From Microbacterium trichothecenolyticum (GTDB taxonomy: Bacteria; Actinomycetota; Actinomycetes; Actinomycetales; Microbacteriaceae): DNA of 64,000 bases. Below the pieces are notes generated by a model. That model saw only the letters and a list, made by a program, of their open reading frames with translations, made no database searches and was not told the DNA's origin. The position numbers and the translations under genes were made by a program. Below are positions 41,011-51,306 of the stretch, piece after piece. The stretch spans positions 1 through 64,000 of the forward strand of contig NZ_JYJA01000027.1 in assembly GCF_000956465.1 (NCBI RefSeq). Direction: 5' to 3'. Each line of letters begins with the position of its first letter. Positions within the stretch are counted from its first letter, which is position 1.

Positions 41011-42528
41011 TCAGACAGTGAAGGGGGACAGACGCGCGGCGAGGTGCTGGCCCACGCGGGCGTGCACGGCAGTGCCGCCCTCCTCGTGCTCCTGCGAGAG
41101 GATCATCCCCTGCTCGTGGATCGCCGACACCAGGTCGCCGCGGTCGTAGGGCACGAGCGCCCGCACCTCGACGGCCGGCAGGGGCAGCGTCTCCTCGATG
41201 AGGGCCCGCAGCTCGTCGATCCCCTCGCCCGTGCGAGAGGACGCGAACACCGCCTTCGGCTCGAGTCCACGCAGCAGGAGCCGCGCGTCGTCGTCGATCA
41301 GATCGGCTTTGTTGAAGACGATGATCTCGGGGATGTCGCGCGCGCCGACGTCGCCGATCACATCGCGCACCGTCGCCAGCTGTGCGGCCGGGTCGGGGTG
41401 CGAGCCGTCGACGACGTGCACGATGACGTCGGCGTCGCCGACCTCTTCGAGGGTCGACCGGAACGCCTCCACCAGCTGGTGGGGCAGGTTGCGCACGAAC
41501 CCGACCGTGTCGGTGAGCGTGTAGATCCGGCCGTCGCCGGTCTCGGTGCGCCGCACGGTCGCGTCCAGCGTCGCGAACAGGGCATTCTCGACGAGCACGC
41601 CCGCGCTGGTGAGGCGGTTCAGCAGCGACGACTTGCCGGCGTTGGTGTACCCGGCGATCGCGACCGACGGGATCGTGTTGCGCTTGCGCTCGGCCCGCTT
41701 GGCGTCGCGCGCCGGCGCGAAGTCGCGGATCTGCTTGCGCAGCTGCGCCATGCGCGTGCGGATGCGGCGACGATCGAGCTCGATCTTCGTCTCACCGGGG
41801 CCGCGCGAGCCCATGCCCGCGCCGCCCGCGCCCACCTGGCCACCGGCCTGGCGGCTCATCGAGTCACCCCAGCCGCGCAGGCGCGGAAGGAGGTACTCGA
41901 GCTGCGCCAGCTCGACCTGGGCCTTGCCCTCGCGGCTCTTCGCGTGCTGGCTGAAGATGTCGAGGATCACCGTCGTGCGGTCGATCACCTTCACCTTGAC
42001 GACGTCCTCGAGGGCGCGCCGCTGGCTGGGCGCGAGCTCGGTGTCGGCGATCACGGTGTCCGCGCCGACCGACGCGACGATGTCGCGCAGCTCCTCCGCC
42101 TTGCCGCGACCCACGTAGGTCGCGGGGTCCGGGTGCGGACGCCGCTGCAGCACGCCGTCGAGCACGACCGCCCCGGCGGTCTCGGCCAGCGCCGAGAGTT
42201 CGCGCAGCGAGTTCTCGGCGTCCTCGGTCTCCCCCTGCGGGTGCACGCCGACGAGGACGACGTTCTCGAGGCGCAGCTGCCGGTACTCGACCTCGGTGAC
42301 GTCTTCGAGTTCTGTGGAGAGCCCGGGGACGCGCCGCAGTGCGGCCCGCTCCTCGCGGTCCCACTGCTCGCCGTCGGTGTCGGCACGCCCGATCGTCGCC
42401 TCGTCCTGGAGCGCCTGGGCGGCTCCGAAGACGTGCACCCCCGAGCGCGCTTCGGCGCGCGCCAGCACGCGATCCACCGGGTCGACCGGCGTCTCGTCGG
42501 TGCTCTGGGGTGTCGTGGTATCCGTCAT
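41011..42528 (-). CDS. hflX: GTPase HflX
   Basis: 505-residue ribosome-associated GTPase that splits stalled or stressed ribosomes. The N-terminal HflX domain includes GRGKAEEL (140-147) and the Gly-rich linker QAGGQVGAGGAGMGSRGPGE. The G domain has G1 GYTNAGKSS (293-301), G3 DTVGF near 350 and G4 NKAD near 425. The C-terminal subdomain ends LSPFTV. A N-terminal extension of about 60 residues is acidic. ATG 42528 has an AAGGAA site. hflX near dapF, miaA and lexA is conserved in Actinobacteria. Confidence 0.95.
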   Translation of the reverse strand: MTDTTTPQSTDETPVDPVDRVLARAEARSGVHVFGAAQALQDEATIGRADTDGEQWDREERAALRRVPGLSTELEDVTEVEYRQLRLENVVLVGVHPQGETEDAENSLRELSALAETAGAVVLDGVLQRRPHPDPATYVGRGKAEELRDIVASVGADTVIADTELAPSQRRALEDVVKVKVIDRTTVILDIFSQHAKSREGKAQVELAQLEYLLPRLRGWGDSMSRQAGGQVGAGGAGMGSRGPGETKIELDRRRIRTRMAQLRKQIRDFAPARDAKRAERKRNTIPSVAIAGYTNAGKSSLLNRLTSAGVLVENALFATLDATVRRTETGDGRIYTLTDTVGFVRNLPHQLVEAFRSTLEEVGDADVIVHVVDGSHPDPAAQLATVRDVIGDVGARDIPEIIVFNKADLIDDDARLLLRGLEPKAVFASSRTGEGIDELRALIEETLPLPAVEVRALVPYDRGDLVSAIHEQGMILSQEHEEGGTAVHARVGQHLAARLSPFTV

Positions 42529-42674
42529 GTGTTCCTTCGCTTGTTGCCGTGGATGCCGTTTTCCGCCGTTCATCGGCCGGTTCGCAGCATCCGTGAATTC
42601 TAGCTCTGCCCGATGGGGCTTCGCCCCGAACCCCTGGATCGCCGGCGCGCTCCCGTTGTGCGGAGCACCTCCGC

Positions 42675-42680
42675 TAGGCT
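42675..42680 (+). promoter_or_regulatory. -10 box of methyltransferase gene (near-leaderless)
   Basis: TAGGCT ends 8 bases before ATG 42689. A GGGGC-TTC-GCCCC hairpin lies at about 42616-42628 in the same divergent spacer. Confidence 0.45.
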
Positions 42681-42688
42681 CGTCAGCC

Positions 42689-43345
42689 ATGGGGAGCGAC
42701 CACTACTTCAGTGCGACGCCCGCCAGCCCCGAGAACCTGCGCCGCATCCGGGTCACACTCGCCGGTCGCGATCTCGAGGTCACGACTGCCGGGGGCGTCT
42801 TCAGCCCCGATCACGTGGACTCGGGAACCGCGGTGCTGCTGTCGAACACTCCCCCGCCTCCGGCGAGCGGGAACTTCCTCGACCTCGGGTGCGGGTGGGG
42901 ACCGATCGCGCTCAGCCTCGCGCTCGACGCGCCGCACGCGACGGTATGGGCCGTCGACGTGAACGAGCGAGCGCTCGACCTGGTGCGCCGCAACGCGGCG
43001 GCACTCGGGCTCTCCAACGTCAACGCGTCGCTGCCCGATGATGTTCCCGACGACATCCTGTTCCGCACGATCCGGTCGAATCCGCCCATCCGCGTGGGAA
43101 AGAACGAGCTGCACGGCCTGCTCGAGCGCTGGCTCCCCCGGCTCGACGACCGCGCGGACGCCTGGCTCGTGGTGCAGCGCAACCTCGGCTCGGACTCGCT
43201 CCAGCGATGGCTCGCGGCGACGCTCGACCGCCGCTTCACCGTGCACCGCGCGGCGACCGCTCGCGGCTTCCGCGTGCTCAAGGTGCGCCGCCACGGCTCA
43301 CCGCCGAGCGAACCGATCGACCTGCCCGAACTGCCCGAGGGCTGA
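42689..43345 (+). CDS. Class I SAM methyltransferase (RsmC/RlmG-like)
   Basis: 218 residues. The small-domain methyltransferase fold has motif I FLDLGCGWGPIALSLA near 66, an acidic motif II AVDVNERAL and motif IV SNPPIRVG near 130. The NPPI/NPPF motif is typical of N-methyltransferases acting on guanine in rRNA (RsmC/RlmG family), so 16S or 23S rRNA m2G is the likeliest product. The final target is uncertain. It is convergent with dapF (6-base gap) and divergent from hflX. Confidence 0.78.
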   Translation: MGSDHYFSATPASPENLRRIRVTLAGRDLEVTTAGGVFSPDHVDSGTAVLLSNTPPPPASGNFLDLGCGWGPIALSLALDAPHATVWAVDVNERALDLVRRNAAALGLSNVNASLPDDVPDDILFRTIRSNPPIRVGKNELHGLLERWLPRLDDRADAWLVVQRNLGSDSLQRWLAATLDRRFTVHRAATARGFRVLKVRRHGSPPSEPIDLPELPEG

Positions 43346-43351
43346 GAGCCG

Positions 43352-44224
43352 CTACGCGAGCGTGACCTCGCCGGTGTAGACGAGGGTCGCGGGACCCGAC
43401 AGGAGCACGTGCCGCTCGCCGTCGATCTCCCGCATCCGCACGCCCAGCGTGCCGCCGGGGACGTCGACGACCCAGTGGTCCGGTGCCGCAGGACCGGCCC
43501 AGTGCCGCACCGCGAGCGCCGCGGCCGCGACCCCGGTGCCGCAGCTCAGCGTCTCGCCCACACCACGCTCGAACACACGCATGCGGATCGAGCCGACGCC
43601 CTCGTGCACGAGCGGGTCGCTCGGCACGACGAACTCGACGTTCGCGCCGTGGGGAGGCTCCGGCTGCAGCAGGGGCTGCGCCGCGAGGTCGAGTCCCTCG
43701 AGCTCGGCGTCGTCGGGCAGCGCCACGACGACGTGAGGGTTGCCGACGTCGATCCCGACACCCGGACGAGGAGCGCCCCCGCCGCGCGTGCGCACGAGCA
43801 CTCCGGACTCGTCGACGACGAACGGGCCGAGGTCGACCTCGTACCCGCGGTCGCTGCGCGTGACGGTCTTGATGCCCGCGCGGGTGCCGACCTTGAGCGG
43901 CTCACCGTCGACGTCGGCCCAGCCGACGTCGACGAGGTAGCGCACGAAGACCCGCACGCCGTTGCCGCACATCTCCGCCTTCGAACCATCGGCGTTGCGG
44001 TAGTCCATGAACCACTCGGCCCCGGATTCCGCCGCCTGGGCGCCCTCGTCGATCGCTCCCGCGCGCACCACGCGCAGGATGCCGTCGCCGCCGATCCCGA
44101 AGCGCCGGTCGCACAGCACCGCGACCTGGTCGTCGCTGAGGTCGAGCGCGCCGTCGGGGTCGGGGACGATCACGAAGTCGTTGCCGGTGCCGTGGCCCTT
44201 GGTGAACGCGATCGTCTGCGGCAT
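43352..44224 (-). CDS. dapF: Diaminopimelate epimerase
   Basis: 290-residue PLP-independent epimerase making meso-diaminopimelate for lysine or peptidoglycan. The two catalytic Cys are in AEMCGNGVRVF near 86 and LSCGTGVAAAA near 228. GNPHVVV and GIGGDGIL are family motifs. Some Microbacteriaceae use other diamino acids in the cell wall, but this gene and dapA show that the pathway is kept. Start ATG 44224 follows a TAGACT box by 6 bases. Confidence 0.95.
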   Translation of the reverse strand: MPQTIAFTKGHGTGNDFVIVPDPDGALDLSDDQVAVLCDRRFGIGGDGILRVVRAGAIDEGAQAAESGAEWFMDYRNADGSKAEMCGNGVRVFVRYLVDVGWADVDGEPLKVGTRAGIKTVTRSDRGYEVDLGPFVVDESGVLVRTRGGGAPRPGVGIDVGNPHVVVALPDDAELEGLDLAAQPLLQPEPPHGANVEFVVPSDPLVHEGVGSIRMRVFERGVGETLSCGTGVAAAALAVRHWAGPAAPDHWVVDVPGGTLGVRMREIDGERHVLLSGPATLVYTGEVTLA

Positions 44225-44230
44225 CGCACC

Positions 44231-44236
44231 AGTCTA
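44231..44236 (-). promoter_or_regulatory. -10 box of dapF (leaderless)
   Basis: TAGACT on the minus strand ends 6 bases before ATG 44224. Confidence 0.5.
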
Positions 44237-44268
44237 CGGGCGGGATCCGGGCCCCGGCCCGGCCCGGC

Positions 44269-44691
44269 TCAGTCGGCGATGAGACGCTTGCCGGTGTTCC
44301 ACGTCTCGAACGGCTCGTAGCCGAGCGAGTCGTAGAACCCCCGCGCGATCCCGTTCTCGGGCCGCACCATGAGCTGCACCTTCGGGCAGCCCATCTCGGT
44401 CAGAAGCTCCTCGGCTTCGGCGACCAGTTTGCGTGCGATGCCCTCGCCGCGCCGGTCCGGCGCGCTCGCGAGGTAGTAGAGCCAGCCCCGGTGGCCGTCG
44501 TAGCCGGCCATGACCGTGCCGACGATCGCTCGGTCGTCGACGGCGACGAGGAACAGCTCCGGCTGCACGGAGAGCTTGCGGCGGATGTCCTGGTACGGGT
44601 TGTTCCACGGCCGCGTGAGCCCCGCCTGCTGCCACAGCGAGACGACCGCCTCGGTGTCGGGGAGATCGAAGGCCCGGATCGCGATGCTCAT
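44269..44691 (-). CDS. GNAT N-acetyltransferase (YpeA-like)
   Basis: 140-residue acetyltransferase. [24 protein letters not shown] at the N-terminus, the acetyl-CoA loop [13 protein letters not shown] near 88 and the C-terminal [18 protein letters not shown] block match the YpeA group. The acceptor is unknown, possibly a small molecule or a protein N-terminus. It overlaps the miaA stop by 4 bases (ATGA), so it is the last gene of the miaB-miaA transcript. Confidence 0.8.
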   Translation of the reverse strand: MSIAIRAFDLPDTEAVVSLWQQAGLTRPWNNPYQDIRRKLSVQPELFLVAVDDRAIVGTVMAGYDGHRGWLYYLASAPDRRGEGIARKLVAEAEELLTEMGCPKVQLMVRPENGIARGFYDSLGYEPFETWNTGKRLIAD

Positions 44692-45632
44692 GACCACGAG
44701 TCTGCCAGGGCCGCAGCATCCGTTCCCGGATCCACCCACCGGAGATCGTCGTAGCGCTTGAACCACGAGACCTGGCGCCGGGCGTAGCGGCGCGTCAGCG
44801 CTTGCGTCTCGGCGATCGCTTCGGCCTCGGTCATCTCGCCTGTCAGTTGAGCCAGCGCCTGCGCGTAGCCGATGGCACGGCGCGCCGTCACGCCGCGTTC
44901 GAGGCCCTGCGCACGCAGCGCCCGCACTTCGTCGAGGAGCCCGTCTCGCCACATCGCCTCCACGCGCGCGTCGAGGCGGACCACGAGCTCGTCGCGGGGC
45001 ACGGCGACGCCGATGATGCGGGTGTCGGGATACCAGAGGACGGGCGCGTCGGGCAGCATCGCGCCGTGGGTGCGCTCACCGAGCTCGAGCACCTCGAGCG
45101 CGCGCACGATGCGGCGGCCGTTGCGCGGATCGACCTTGGCCGCCGTCGCGGGATCCAGCTCGCGCAGGCGCCCGTAGAGGGCTCCGGGGCCGTGCGCGTC
45201 CAGCTCCGCCTCGAGGCGCGCGCGGAGCTCCTCATCGCGCGGCGGGAAGCGGAAGTCGAAGAGCACGCTCGACACGTACAACCCGGAACCGCCGACCAGC
45301 ACGGCGTCGGCGCCGCGACCATGGACCTCGCGGATCGCCGTGCGCGCAGCATCCTGATACCAGGCGACCGCGGCGTCGTCGGTGACGTCGAGCACGTCGA
45401 AGAGGTGATGACGGATGCCTCGCCGCTCGGCTGCGGGGAGCTTCGCGGTGCCGATATCCATGCCGCGATAGAGCTGCATCGCGTCGGCGTTCACGATCTC
45501 TGCCGGGCGGTCGCCGGCCGCGAGCGCTGCGGCGAGCTCGAGAGACAGCGCGGTCTTGCCCGTCCCCGTCGCACCGACGACGGCCCACAGGCGCGGCGGC
45601 GTCACTGCGGCGTCGTCGGCCGGGGTGTTCAC
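44688..45632 (-). CDS. miaA: tRNA dimethylallyltransferase
   Basis: Adds a dimethylallyl group to A37 of tRNAs reading UNN codons, preparing the base for MiaB. 314 residues. The P-loop is [11 protein letters not shown] (near 18). [25 protein letters not shown] near 107, [12 protein letters not shown] near 165 and the C-terminal [14 protein letters not shown] complete the family. I chose GTG 45632, seven bases after the miaB stop, implying coupled translation. Longer in-frame sequence up to 45806 is miaB DNA in another frame. Confidence 0.94.
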   Translation of the reverse strand: MNTPADDAAVTPPRLWAVVGATGTGKTALSLELAAALAAGDRPAEIVNADAMQLYRGMDIGTAKLPAAERRGIRHHLFDVLDVTDDAAVAWYQDAARTAIREVHGRGADAVLVGGSGLYVSSVLFDFRFPPRDEELRARLEAELDAHGPGALYGRLRELDPATAAKVDPRNGRRIVRALEVLELGERTHGAMLPDAPVLWYPDTRIIGVAVPRDELVVRLDARVEAMWRDGLLDEVRALRAQGLERGVTARRAIGYAQALAQLTGEMTEAEAIAETQALTRRYARRQVSWFKRYDDLRWVDPGTDAAALADSWS

Positions 45633-45639
45633 GGAGGGG

Positions 45640-47205
45640 TCAGACGCCGATGCGCAGCGTCGGCAGGCCCAGCGAGACCGCGCGCGGTGCGCCTGCTGAG
45701 CCTGTCGAAGCGCCACCGGCTGGTGCGGGGATGCCGCACGACTCCGCCTGCGAGCGGTCCCACGCGTCGCCGGAGCGCGTACGACGGATGCGCAGCGGCG
45801 CGCCATCGACCCCGTCGGCGAGCAGGTGGAACGGCGCGGCGTGCGTCACCACGACCGAGACGACGTCGCCGGGGCGCGGGGTCTCGGAGCCCTCGGGCAC
45901 CTCGAAGTGGACGAGCCGGTTGTCTTCGGCGCGGCCCGTGAGGCGGTGGGTCTCGGCGTCCTTCTTGCCTTCGCCGGTCGAGACGAGCACCTGCAGCTCG
46001 CGACCGAGCTGCTTCTCGTTCTCTTCGCGCGAGATGCGCTCCTGCAGGGCGGCGAGCCGCTCGTAGCGCGCCTGCACGATCTCCTTGGGCACCTGGTCGG
46101 GCATGGTCGCCGCCGGGGTGCCTTCGCGGATCGAGTACTGGAACGTGAAGGCGCTCGCGAATCGCGCCTGCTCGACGACGCGCATCGTGTCTTCGAAGTC
46201 CTCGTCGGTCTCGCCCGGGAACCCGACGATGATGTCGGTCGTGATCGCCGCGTCGGGCATCTTCTCGCGGACACGGTCGAGGATGCCGAGGAACCGATCG
46301 CTGCGGTACGACCGGCGCATCGCCTTGAGGATGCGATCGCTGCCCGACTGCAGCGGCATGTGGAGCTGCGGCATGACGGCCGGGGTCTCGGCCATCGCGT
46401 CGATGACGTCGTCGGTGAACGCGGCCGGATGCGGGCTCGTGAAGCGGATGCGCTCGAGCCCCTCGATCTCACCCGCGGCGCGCAGCAGCTTGCCGAACGC
46501 CTGGCGGTCGCCGAACTCGACGCCGTACGAGTTGACGTTCTGGCCGAGGAGGGTGACCTCCATCGCGCCGTCGTCGACGAGGAGGCGGATCTCGTTCAGG
46601 ATGTCACCGGGGCGGCGGTCCTTCTCCTTGCCGCGCAGGCTCGGCACGATGCAGAACGTGCACGTGTTGTTGCAGCCGACCGAGATCGACACCCAACCGC
46701 TGTAGACGCTGTCGCGCTTGGTGGGCAGCGTCGACGGGAAGATCTCGAGCGACTCGAGGATCTCTAGTTCGGCCTCGCCGTTGTGGCGCGCACGCTCGAG
46801 CAGGCTCGGCAGCGATCCCATGTTGTGGGTGCCGAAGACGACGTCGACCCACGGCGCCTTCTGCTGCACGACATCCTTGTCCATCTGCGCGAGGCAGCCG
46901 CCGACGGCGATCTGCATGCCCTCGTGCTTGTCTTTGCGGGACTTGAGGTGACCGAGCGTGCCGTACAGCTTGCCGGCGGCGTTGTCGCGCACGGCGCACG
47001 TGTTGATGACGACGACATCGGCCTCTTCGCCCGCCTCGGCGCGGACGTAGCCGGCGCTCTCGAGCGAACCGGAGAGGCGCTCCGAGTCGTGCACGTTCAT
47101 CTGGCAGCCGAACGTGCGCACCTCATAGGTGCGCGCACGCCCGTCGACATCGTGCGCAGCCTGGGAGGGCGCGATCAGAGTCGGGGTGGCGGAAGGGGAA
47201 GACAT
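45640..47205 (-). CDS. miaB: tRNA-2-methylthio-N6-dimethylallyladenosine synthase
   Basis: Radical-SAM enzyme that adds the methylthio group to i6A37. 521 residues. The N-terminal MTTase domain has three Fe-S cysteines ([25 protein letters not shown]). The radical-SAM core has CNNTCTFC near 175, and a C-terminal TRAM domain is at about 400-465. The last 50 residues (after LRIRR) are low-complexity and include a short interspersed repeat. The start ATG follows a TAGAAT box by 9 bases. Confidence 0.95.
   Translation of the reverse strand: MSSPSATPTLIAPSQAAHDVDGRARTYEVRTFGCQMNVHDSERLSGSLESAGYVRAEAGEEADVVVINTCAVRDNAAGKLYGTLGHLKSRKDKHEGMQIAVGGCLAQMDKDVVQQKAPWVDVVFGTHNMGSLPSLLERARHNGEAELEILESLEIFPSTLPTKRDSVYSGWVSISVGCNNTCTFCIVPSLRGKEKDRRPGDILNEIRLLVDDGAMEVTLLGQNVNSYGVEFGDRQAFGKLLRAAGEIEGLERIRFTSPHPAAFTDDVIDAMAETPAVMPQLHMPLQSGSDRILKAMRRSYRSDRFLGILDRVREKMPDAAITTDIIVGFPGETDEDFEDTMRVVEQARFASAFTFQYSIREGTPAATMPDQVPKEIVQARYERLAALQERISREENEKQLGRELQVLVSTGEGKKDAETHRLTGRAEDNRLVHFEVPEGSETPRPGDVVSVVVTHAAPFHLLADGVDGAPLRIRRTRSGDAWDRSQAESCGIPAPAGGASTGSAGAPRAVSLGLPTLRIGV
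45696..45712. repeat. Short interspersed repeat inside the miaB 3' end
   Basis: CTGAGCCTGTCGAAGCG (reverse: CGCTTCGACAGGCTCAG) is a sequence often scattered between genes in Microbacterium, from memory. Here it is read as ASTGSAG-like residues in the unstructured miaB tail and lies about 55 bases before the stop. It is probably an insertion that lengthened the tail. Confidence 0.5.
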
Positions 47206-47214
47206 GATCCCGCC

Positions 47215-47220
47215 ATTCTA
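47215..47220 (-). promoter_or_regulatory. -10 box of miaB (near-leaderless)
   Basis: TAGAAT on the minus strand ends 9 bases before ATG 47205, in the 119-base gap after recX. Confidence 0.45.
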
Positions 47221-47324
47221 CGAGCCGTCCGCATGCGCGGAGGCTGGCAGTGGATCCTGTGTCCCTGAACGGCGGCAACCGGGCCCCGCCCGTGGCATGC
47301 CACGGACGAGCTCAGCCCTGGGCG

Positions 47325-48161
47325 TCAGTCGAACCGCACGCGCCCGGAGGGACGCGTCGACTCGTCCAGCGCCTGCCGGGCGGCGTTGAGCGCCGCCGAG
47401 CCCCCGTAGCCGCGTCTCGCCAGCTGGCCGGCGAGACGACGAAGAGCGACGTCCCGCTCGAGCCCGCGCATGGAGCCCGCCTTGGATCGGGCGAACTCGA
47501 GCGCACGTTCGGCGTCGTCGTCGGGCAGCTCTGCGAGCGCCGCGTCGGCGATGTCGCGCGGGATACCCCGCTTCGCGAGGCTCTGCGAGAGCGCCTGCCG
47601 CCCCTGTCCCTTGCGATCGACGCCGGCGTGCACCACCTGTTCCGAGAGACGGGCGTCGTCGAGGTAGCCGCGTTGGAGGAAGGCGTCGAGGATCGCCTCG
47701 ACGCCTTCCTGGCCGAGCCCGTACTGGCCGAGGTACGTCTTCGCCTCCGAGACCGAGAGCTGCCGTGCGCGCAGCTTCTTCAGCAGACCGAGTTCGGCCG
47801 CATCGGCGGCCTCCGGCACACCTCGCCGACCCCCGACCGAGCGTCCTCTGCCGGCGCGCTCGGCGTCGAGGTCGATGGGCTGCTCATCTCGCTCGTCGTG
47901 CTCGGCTCCCGTGCGTGCGCCCGTGCTCGCGCCGGGGTCGTCGTCCCATTCGGTCCGCCACTCAGCCGCAGCCGCTGCCGAGGGCGCGGAAGCGGGCCCG
48001 GCCGAGGAGCCCTGGTCGACTCGACCCGCGGGGATGCGATCCTCGAGCTCCCGCCTGACGTCCGCCGCGGTCTTCGGGTACGCCTTCGCGCTACGGTCGC
48101 CGAAGAGCGATGTCACGGGGGCGAGCCCGCCGTTGTTCTCCACGTCGGACCCGCCGCTCAT
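47325..48161 (-). CDS. recX: RecA regulatory protein RecX
   Basis: RecX binds RecA filaments and limits their activity. 278 residues, of which the last 160 hold the RecX tandem helix repeats (LLKKLRARQLSVSEAKTYL...GYLDDARLSEQVVHAG...GRQALSQSLAKRGIPRDIADAAL). The first about 110 residues are an acidic, Ala/Pro/Asp-rich disordered extension, longer than in many RecX proteins. It starts 40 bases after recA and is likely made by read-through from the recA promoter. Confidence 0.93.
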   Translation of the reverse strand: MSGGSDVENNGGLAPVTSLFGDRSAKAYPKTAADVRRELEDRIPAGRVDQGSSAGPASAPSAAAAAEWRTEWDDDPGASTGARTGAEHDERDEQPIDLDAERAGRGRSVGGRRGVPEAADAAELGLLKKLRARQLSVSEAKTYLGQYGLGQEGVEAILDAFLQRGYLDDARLSEQVVHAGVDRKGQGRQALSQSLAKRGIPRDIADAALAELPDDDAERALEFARSKAGSMRGLERDVALRRLAGQLARRGYGGSAALNAARQALDESTRPSGRVRFD

Positions 48162-48201
48162 CGCTCACCCCGCTCGTTGAGCTCCGTCGGAACAAAGACC
48201 A

Positions 48202-49251
<1,050 letters not shown>

Positions 49252-49449
49252 GACGTGCTCCTCTGTGCTCGCGTTCCGTCGCCTGTAGGCTGTCGCGCTC
49301 GGTCCCGGTGGGACGGATGCTGCGACAAGGCGTGAGGTGTCGTTCGACGCTGTTCACGTTAGGGAGGGGCTCCGACATCCGTCTTCGCTCCTTCCCGCTG
49401 CGTGGAAAACACGCTCTCGACATCTGCTGTGCAGGAGCCTACGCGGATC

Positions 49450-49465
49450 TCGAACACTTCTTCGA
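49450..49465 (-). promoter_or_regulatory. LexA/SOS box upstream of recA
   Basis: TCGAACACTTCTTCGA differs at one position from the actinobacterial consensus TCGAAC-N4-GTTCGA. A TAGGCT -10 candidate on the minus strand lies just downstream (49436-49441), so the box covers the -35 area. The transcript would then have a leader of about 180 bases before recA. Confidence 0.65.
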
Positions 49466-49510
49466 TGACACGCCGTGCCGCGGCGGCGGAAACGCGCGCC
49501 GCGGAGCAGG

Positions 49511-49735
49511 TCAGCGGCGGCGCGGCTCGAGTCGTCCGACGCCGTACCGGCGCTCGGCGGGAACCTCGAGCTCTTCGCACAGTGCGAGCCATACCTCGCG
49601 CGGGTCGACGCCCGCATCGATCGCCTCAGCGGCTGTTCGACCGCCCACCTTCGACAGATACAGATCCGTCACGACGGCGTTCGCGCGTGCGCCGAACTCG
49701 TCGCTCACGGCGCGCTGGAACTCACTGCGACGCAT
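49511..49735 (-). CDS. DUF3046 family protein
   Basis: 74 residues, standard for DUF3046: MRRSEFQRAVSDEFGARANAVVTDLYLSKVGGRTAAEAIDAGVDPREVWLALCEELEVP. The function is unknown. It is found just upstream of recA in most Actinobacteria. Here it lies between the clgR-like gene (17-base gap) and recA, probably on the clgR transcript. Confidence 0.85.
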   Translation of the reverse strand: MRRSEFQRAVSDEFGARANAVVTDLYLSKVGGRTAAEAIDAGVDPREVWLALCEELEVPAERRYGVGRLEPRRR

Positions 49736-49752
49736 ATGGAGAAGCGGCGCGA

Positions 49753-50061
49753 TCAGCGCAGCGAAAGCTCGGCGTCGACCGATGCCATGAGGTCGTCGGG
49801 GACGACGTCGGGGAAGGTCTGCAGGCCCTCGAGGACCGAGATGCGGTCGCCCACCTCGCGCATGATGATCGAGATGGGAACATCGAGCGCCTCGGCCACC
49901 GACGCGAGGATCTCGCTCGAGGCCTCCTTCTGGCCGCGCTCCACCTCACTCAGATAGCCCAGCGCCACGCTTGCGCGGCTGGCCACCTGGCGGAGGGTCC
50001 GTCCCTTCTGCTGGCGGAAATCACGAAGCACTTCGCCGATCTCTTGACGTACCAGGATCAT
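49753..50061 (-). CDS. ClgR-like XRE-family regulator
   Basis: 102 residues. An XRE helix-turn-helix at about 8-65 (LRDFRQQKGRTLRQVASRASVALGYLSEVERGQKEASSEIL) is followed by a short tail (SISIIMREVGDRISVLEGL...) typical of ClgR, the activator of clp protease and other stress genes in Corynebacterium and Mycobacterium. The position between cinA/pgsA and recA agrees with that ortholog group. A GAGGAGGGG site precedes ATG 50061. A TTGACA is visible about 80 bases upstream on the same strand without a well-spaced -10. Confidence 0.8.
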   Translation of the reverse strand: MILVRQEIGEVLRDFRQQKGRTLRQVASRASVALGYLSEVERGQKEASSEILASVAEALDVPISIIMREVGDRISVLEGLQTFPDVVPDDLMASVDAELSLR

Positions 50062-50211
50062 CAGGGCCCCTCCTCACTTCTGATTCCACCGTCGTCCGGG
50101 TGGCCAACAGTACAGCACCGGATGATGTCAATCTAATCCCGTGAACTGGGCAATGGGTGGGAATCACCGAATGTAACCGAGACGAAACACCTTCTGTTCC
50201 CGGACTCGGTC

Positions 50212-50694
50212 TCACGGATGACGGATGCCTCCCACCACGGTGAGCGCGAGCTCCAGCACGCTCTGGACCGTCCGGGTGCGGATCTCGTCGCGCGTTCCCG
50301 CCAGTTCGAGGGATGACGACACGACCTCCTCGGGTGTCACGACCGCGATGTGGACGGTGCCGACGGGCTTGCCGTCCTGCGGATCCGGGCCGGCGACTCC
50401 GGTCGTCGCGACGCCCACATCGGCGTGCAGCGCGCGACGCACGCCCTTCGCCATCTGCACCGCGACCTCCGCGTCGACCGGACCGCGGTCCGCCAGAAGA
50501 TCGGCATCCACGCCCAGCTGGGTCGCCTTGATGTCGGTGGCGTACGCGACGATCCCCCCTCGCACGTGCGCGGAGGCCCCCGGAACGTCGACGAGCGTCG
50601 CGGTGACGCGCCCGCCCGTCAGCGACTCGGCTGCCGCGATGGACCAGCCGCGACCGTCGAGTGCGCGCAGCACCGCGGCTGCGGCATCCGTCAC
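50212..50694 (-). CDS. CinA C-terminal domain amidohydrolase (PncC-like)
   Basis: 160-residue stand-alone CinA C-domain. AAAESLTGGRVTATLVDVPGAS near 20, GIVAYATDIKATQLGV near 47 and VATTGVAGPDPQDGKPVGTVHIAV near 95 are the family blocks. By family it deamidates nicotinamide mononucleotide (PncC). The start is GTG 50694, overlapping the pgsA stop (GTGA), so it is co-translated with pgsA. Confidence 0.87.
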   Translation of the reverse strand: MTDAAAAVLRALDGRGWSIAAAESLTGGRVTATLVDVPGASAHVRGGIVAYATDIKATQLGVDADLLADRGPVDAEVAVQMAKGVRRALHADVGVATTGVAGPDPQDGKPVGTVHIAVVTPEEVVSSSLELAGTRDEIRTRTVQSVLELALTVVGGIRHP

Positions 50695-51263
50695 GCGTCC
50701 CTCCGCTTCGCGCGGGCGGCACGCATCTCGGTCACGATGTAGTCGATGCCGCTCGCGATCGTCAGGATCACCGCGATCGTCATGAGCACCCCGTTGACCC
50801 AGAAGATCCAGTCGCCCACGAGGGTCCACAGCGGCAGCAGGGCGAAGGACAGGGCGAGACCCTGGGCGAGGGTCTTGAGCTTGCCCATCCAGGCGGCCGC
50901 CAGCACGTGGTCGCTCACGACCATGAACCGGTACACCGTGATCCCGATCTCGCGGATGAGCACGATGATCGTGATCCACCAGGGCAGCTCGCCGAGGATC
51001 GACAGGCCGATGAAGGCGAAGCCCGTGAGCACCTTGTCGGCGATGGGGTCGAGCAGCTTGCCGAGATCGGTGACGATGTCGTGCTTTCGCGCGAGGTAGC
51101 CGTCGATCCCGTCGGTCGCGATCGCCACGATGAACAGCACGGCCGCCCACCACCGCAGGGCGCCGTCCGCTCCCCCGTCGGCCAGGAGCATCCACAGGAA
51201 GACCGGCGCGCACAGGATGCGCACGATCGTGATCGCGTTGGGCAGCTGCCGGGGGATCGCCAT
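50691..51263 (-). CDS. pgsA: CDP-alcohol phosphatidyltransferase (PgsA)
   Basis: 190-residue membrane enzyme that most likely makes phosphatidylglycerophosphate from CDP-diacylglycerol and glycerol-3-phosphate. The CDP-alcohol motif D-G-x2-A-R-x8-G-x3-D-x3-D is complete in TDGIDGYLARKHDIVTDLG and the following LDPIAD (about 45-70). Four or five helices follow. A TAAGCT box 6 bases before ATG 51263 suggests a leaderless transcript. Confidence 0.92.
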   Translation of the reverse strand: MAIPRQLPNAITIVRILCAPVFLWMLLADGGADGALRWWAAVLFIVAIATDGIDGYLARKHDIVTDLGKLLDPIADKVLTGFAFIGLSILGELPWWITIIVLIREIGITVYRFMVVSDHVLAAAWMGKLKTLAQGLALSFALLPLWTLVGDWIFWVNGVLMTIAVILTIASGIDYIVTEMRAARAKRRDA

Positions 51264-51269
51264 GGCCCG

Positions 51270-51275
51270 AGCTTA
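51270..51275 (-). promoter_or_regulatory. -10 box of pgsA (leaderless)
   Basis: TAAGCT on the minus strand ends 6 bases before ATG 51263, in the 44-base gap after ftsK. Confidence 0.45.
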
Positions 51276-51306
51276 TCGGCGCGCCCCGGTCGGGCGGAGC
51301 CTGGGG

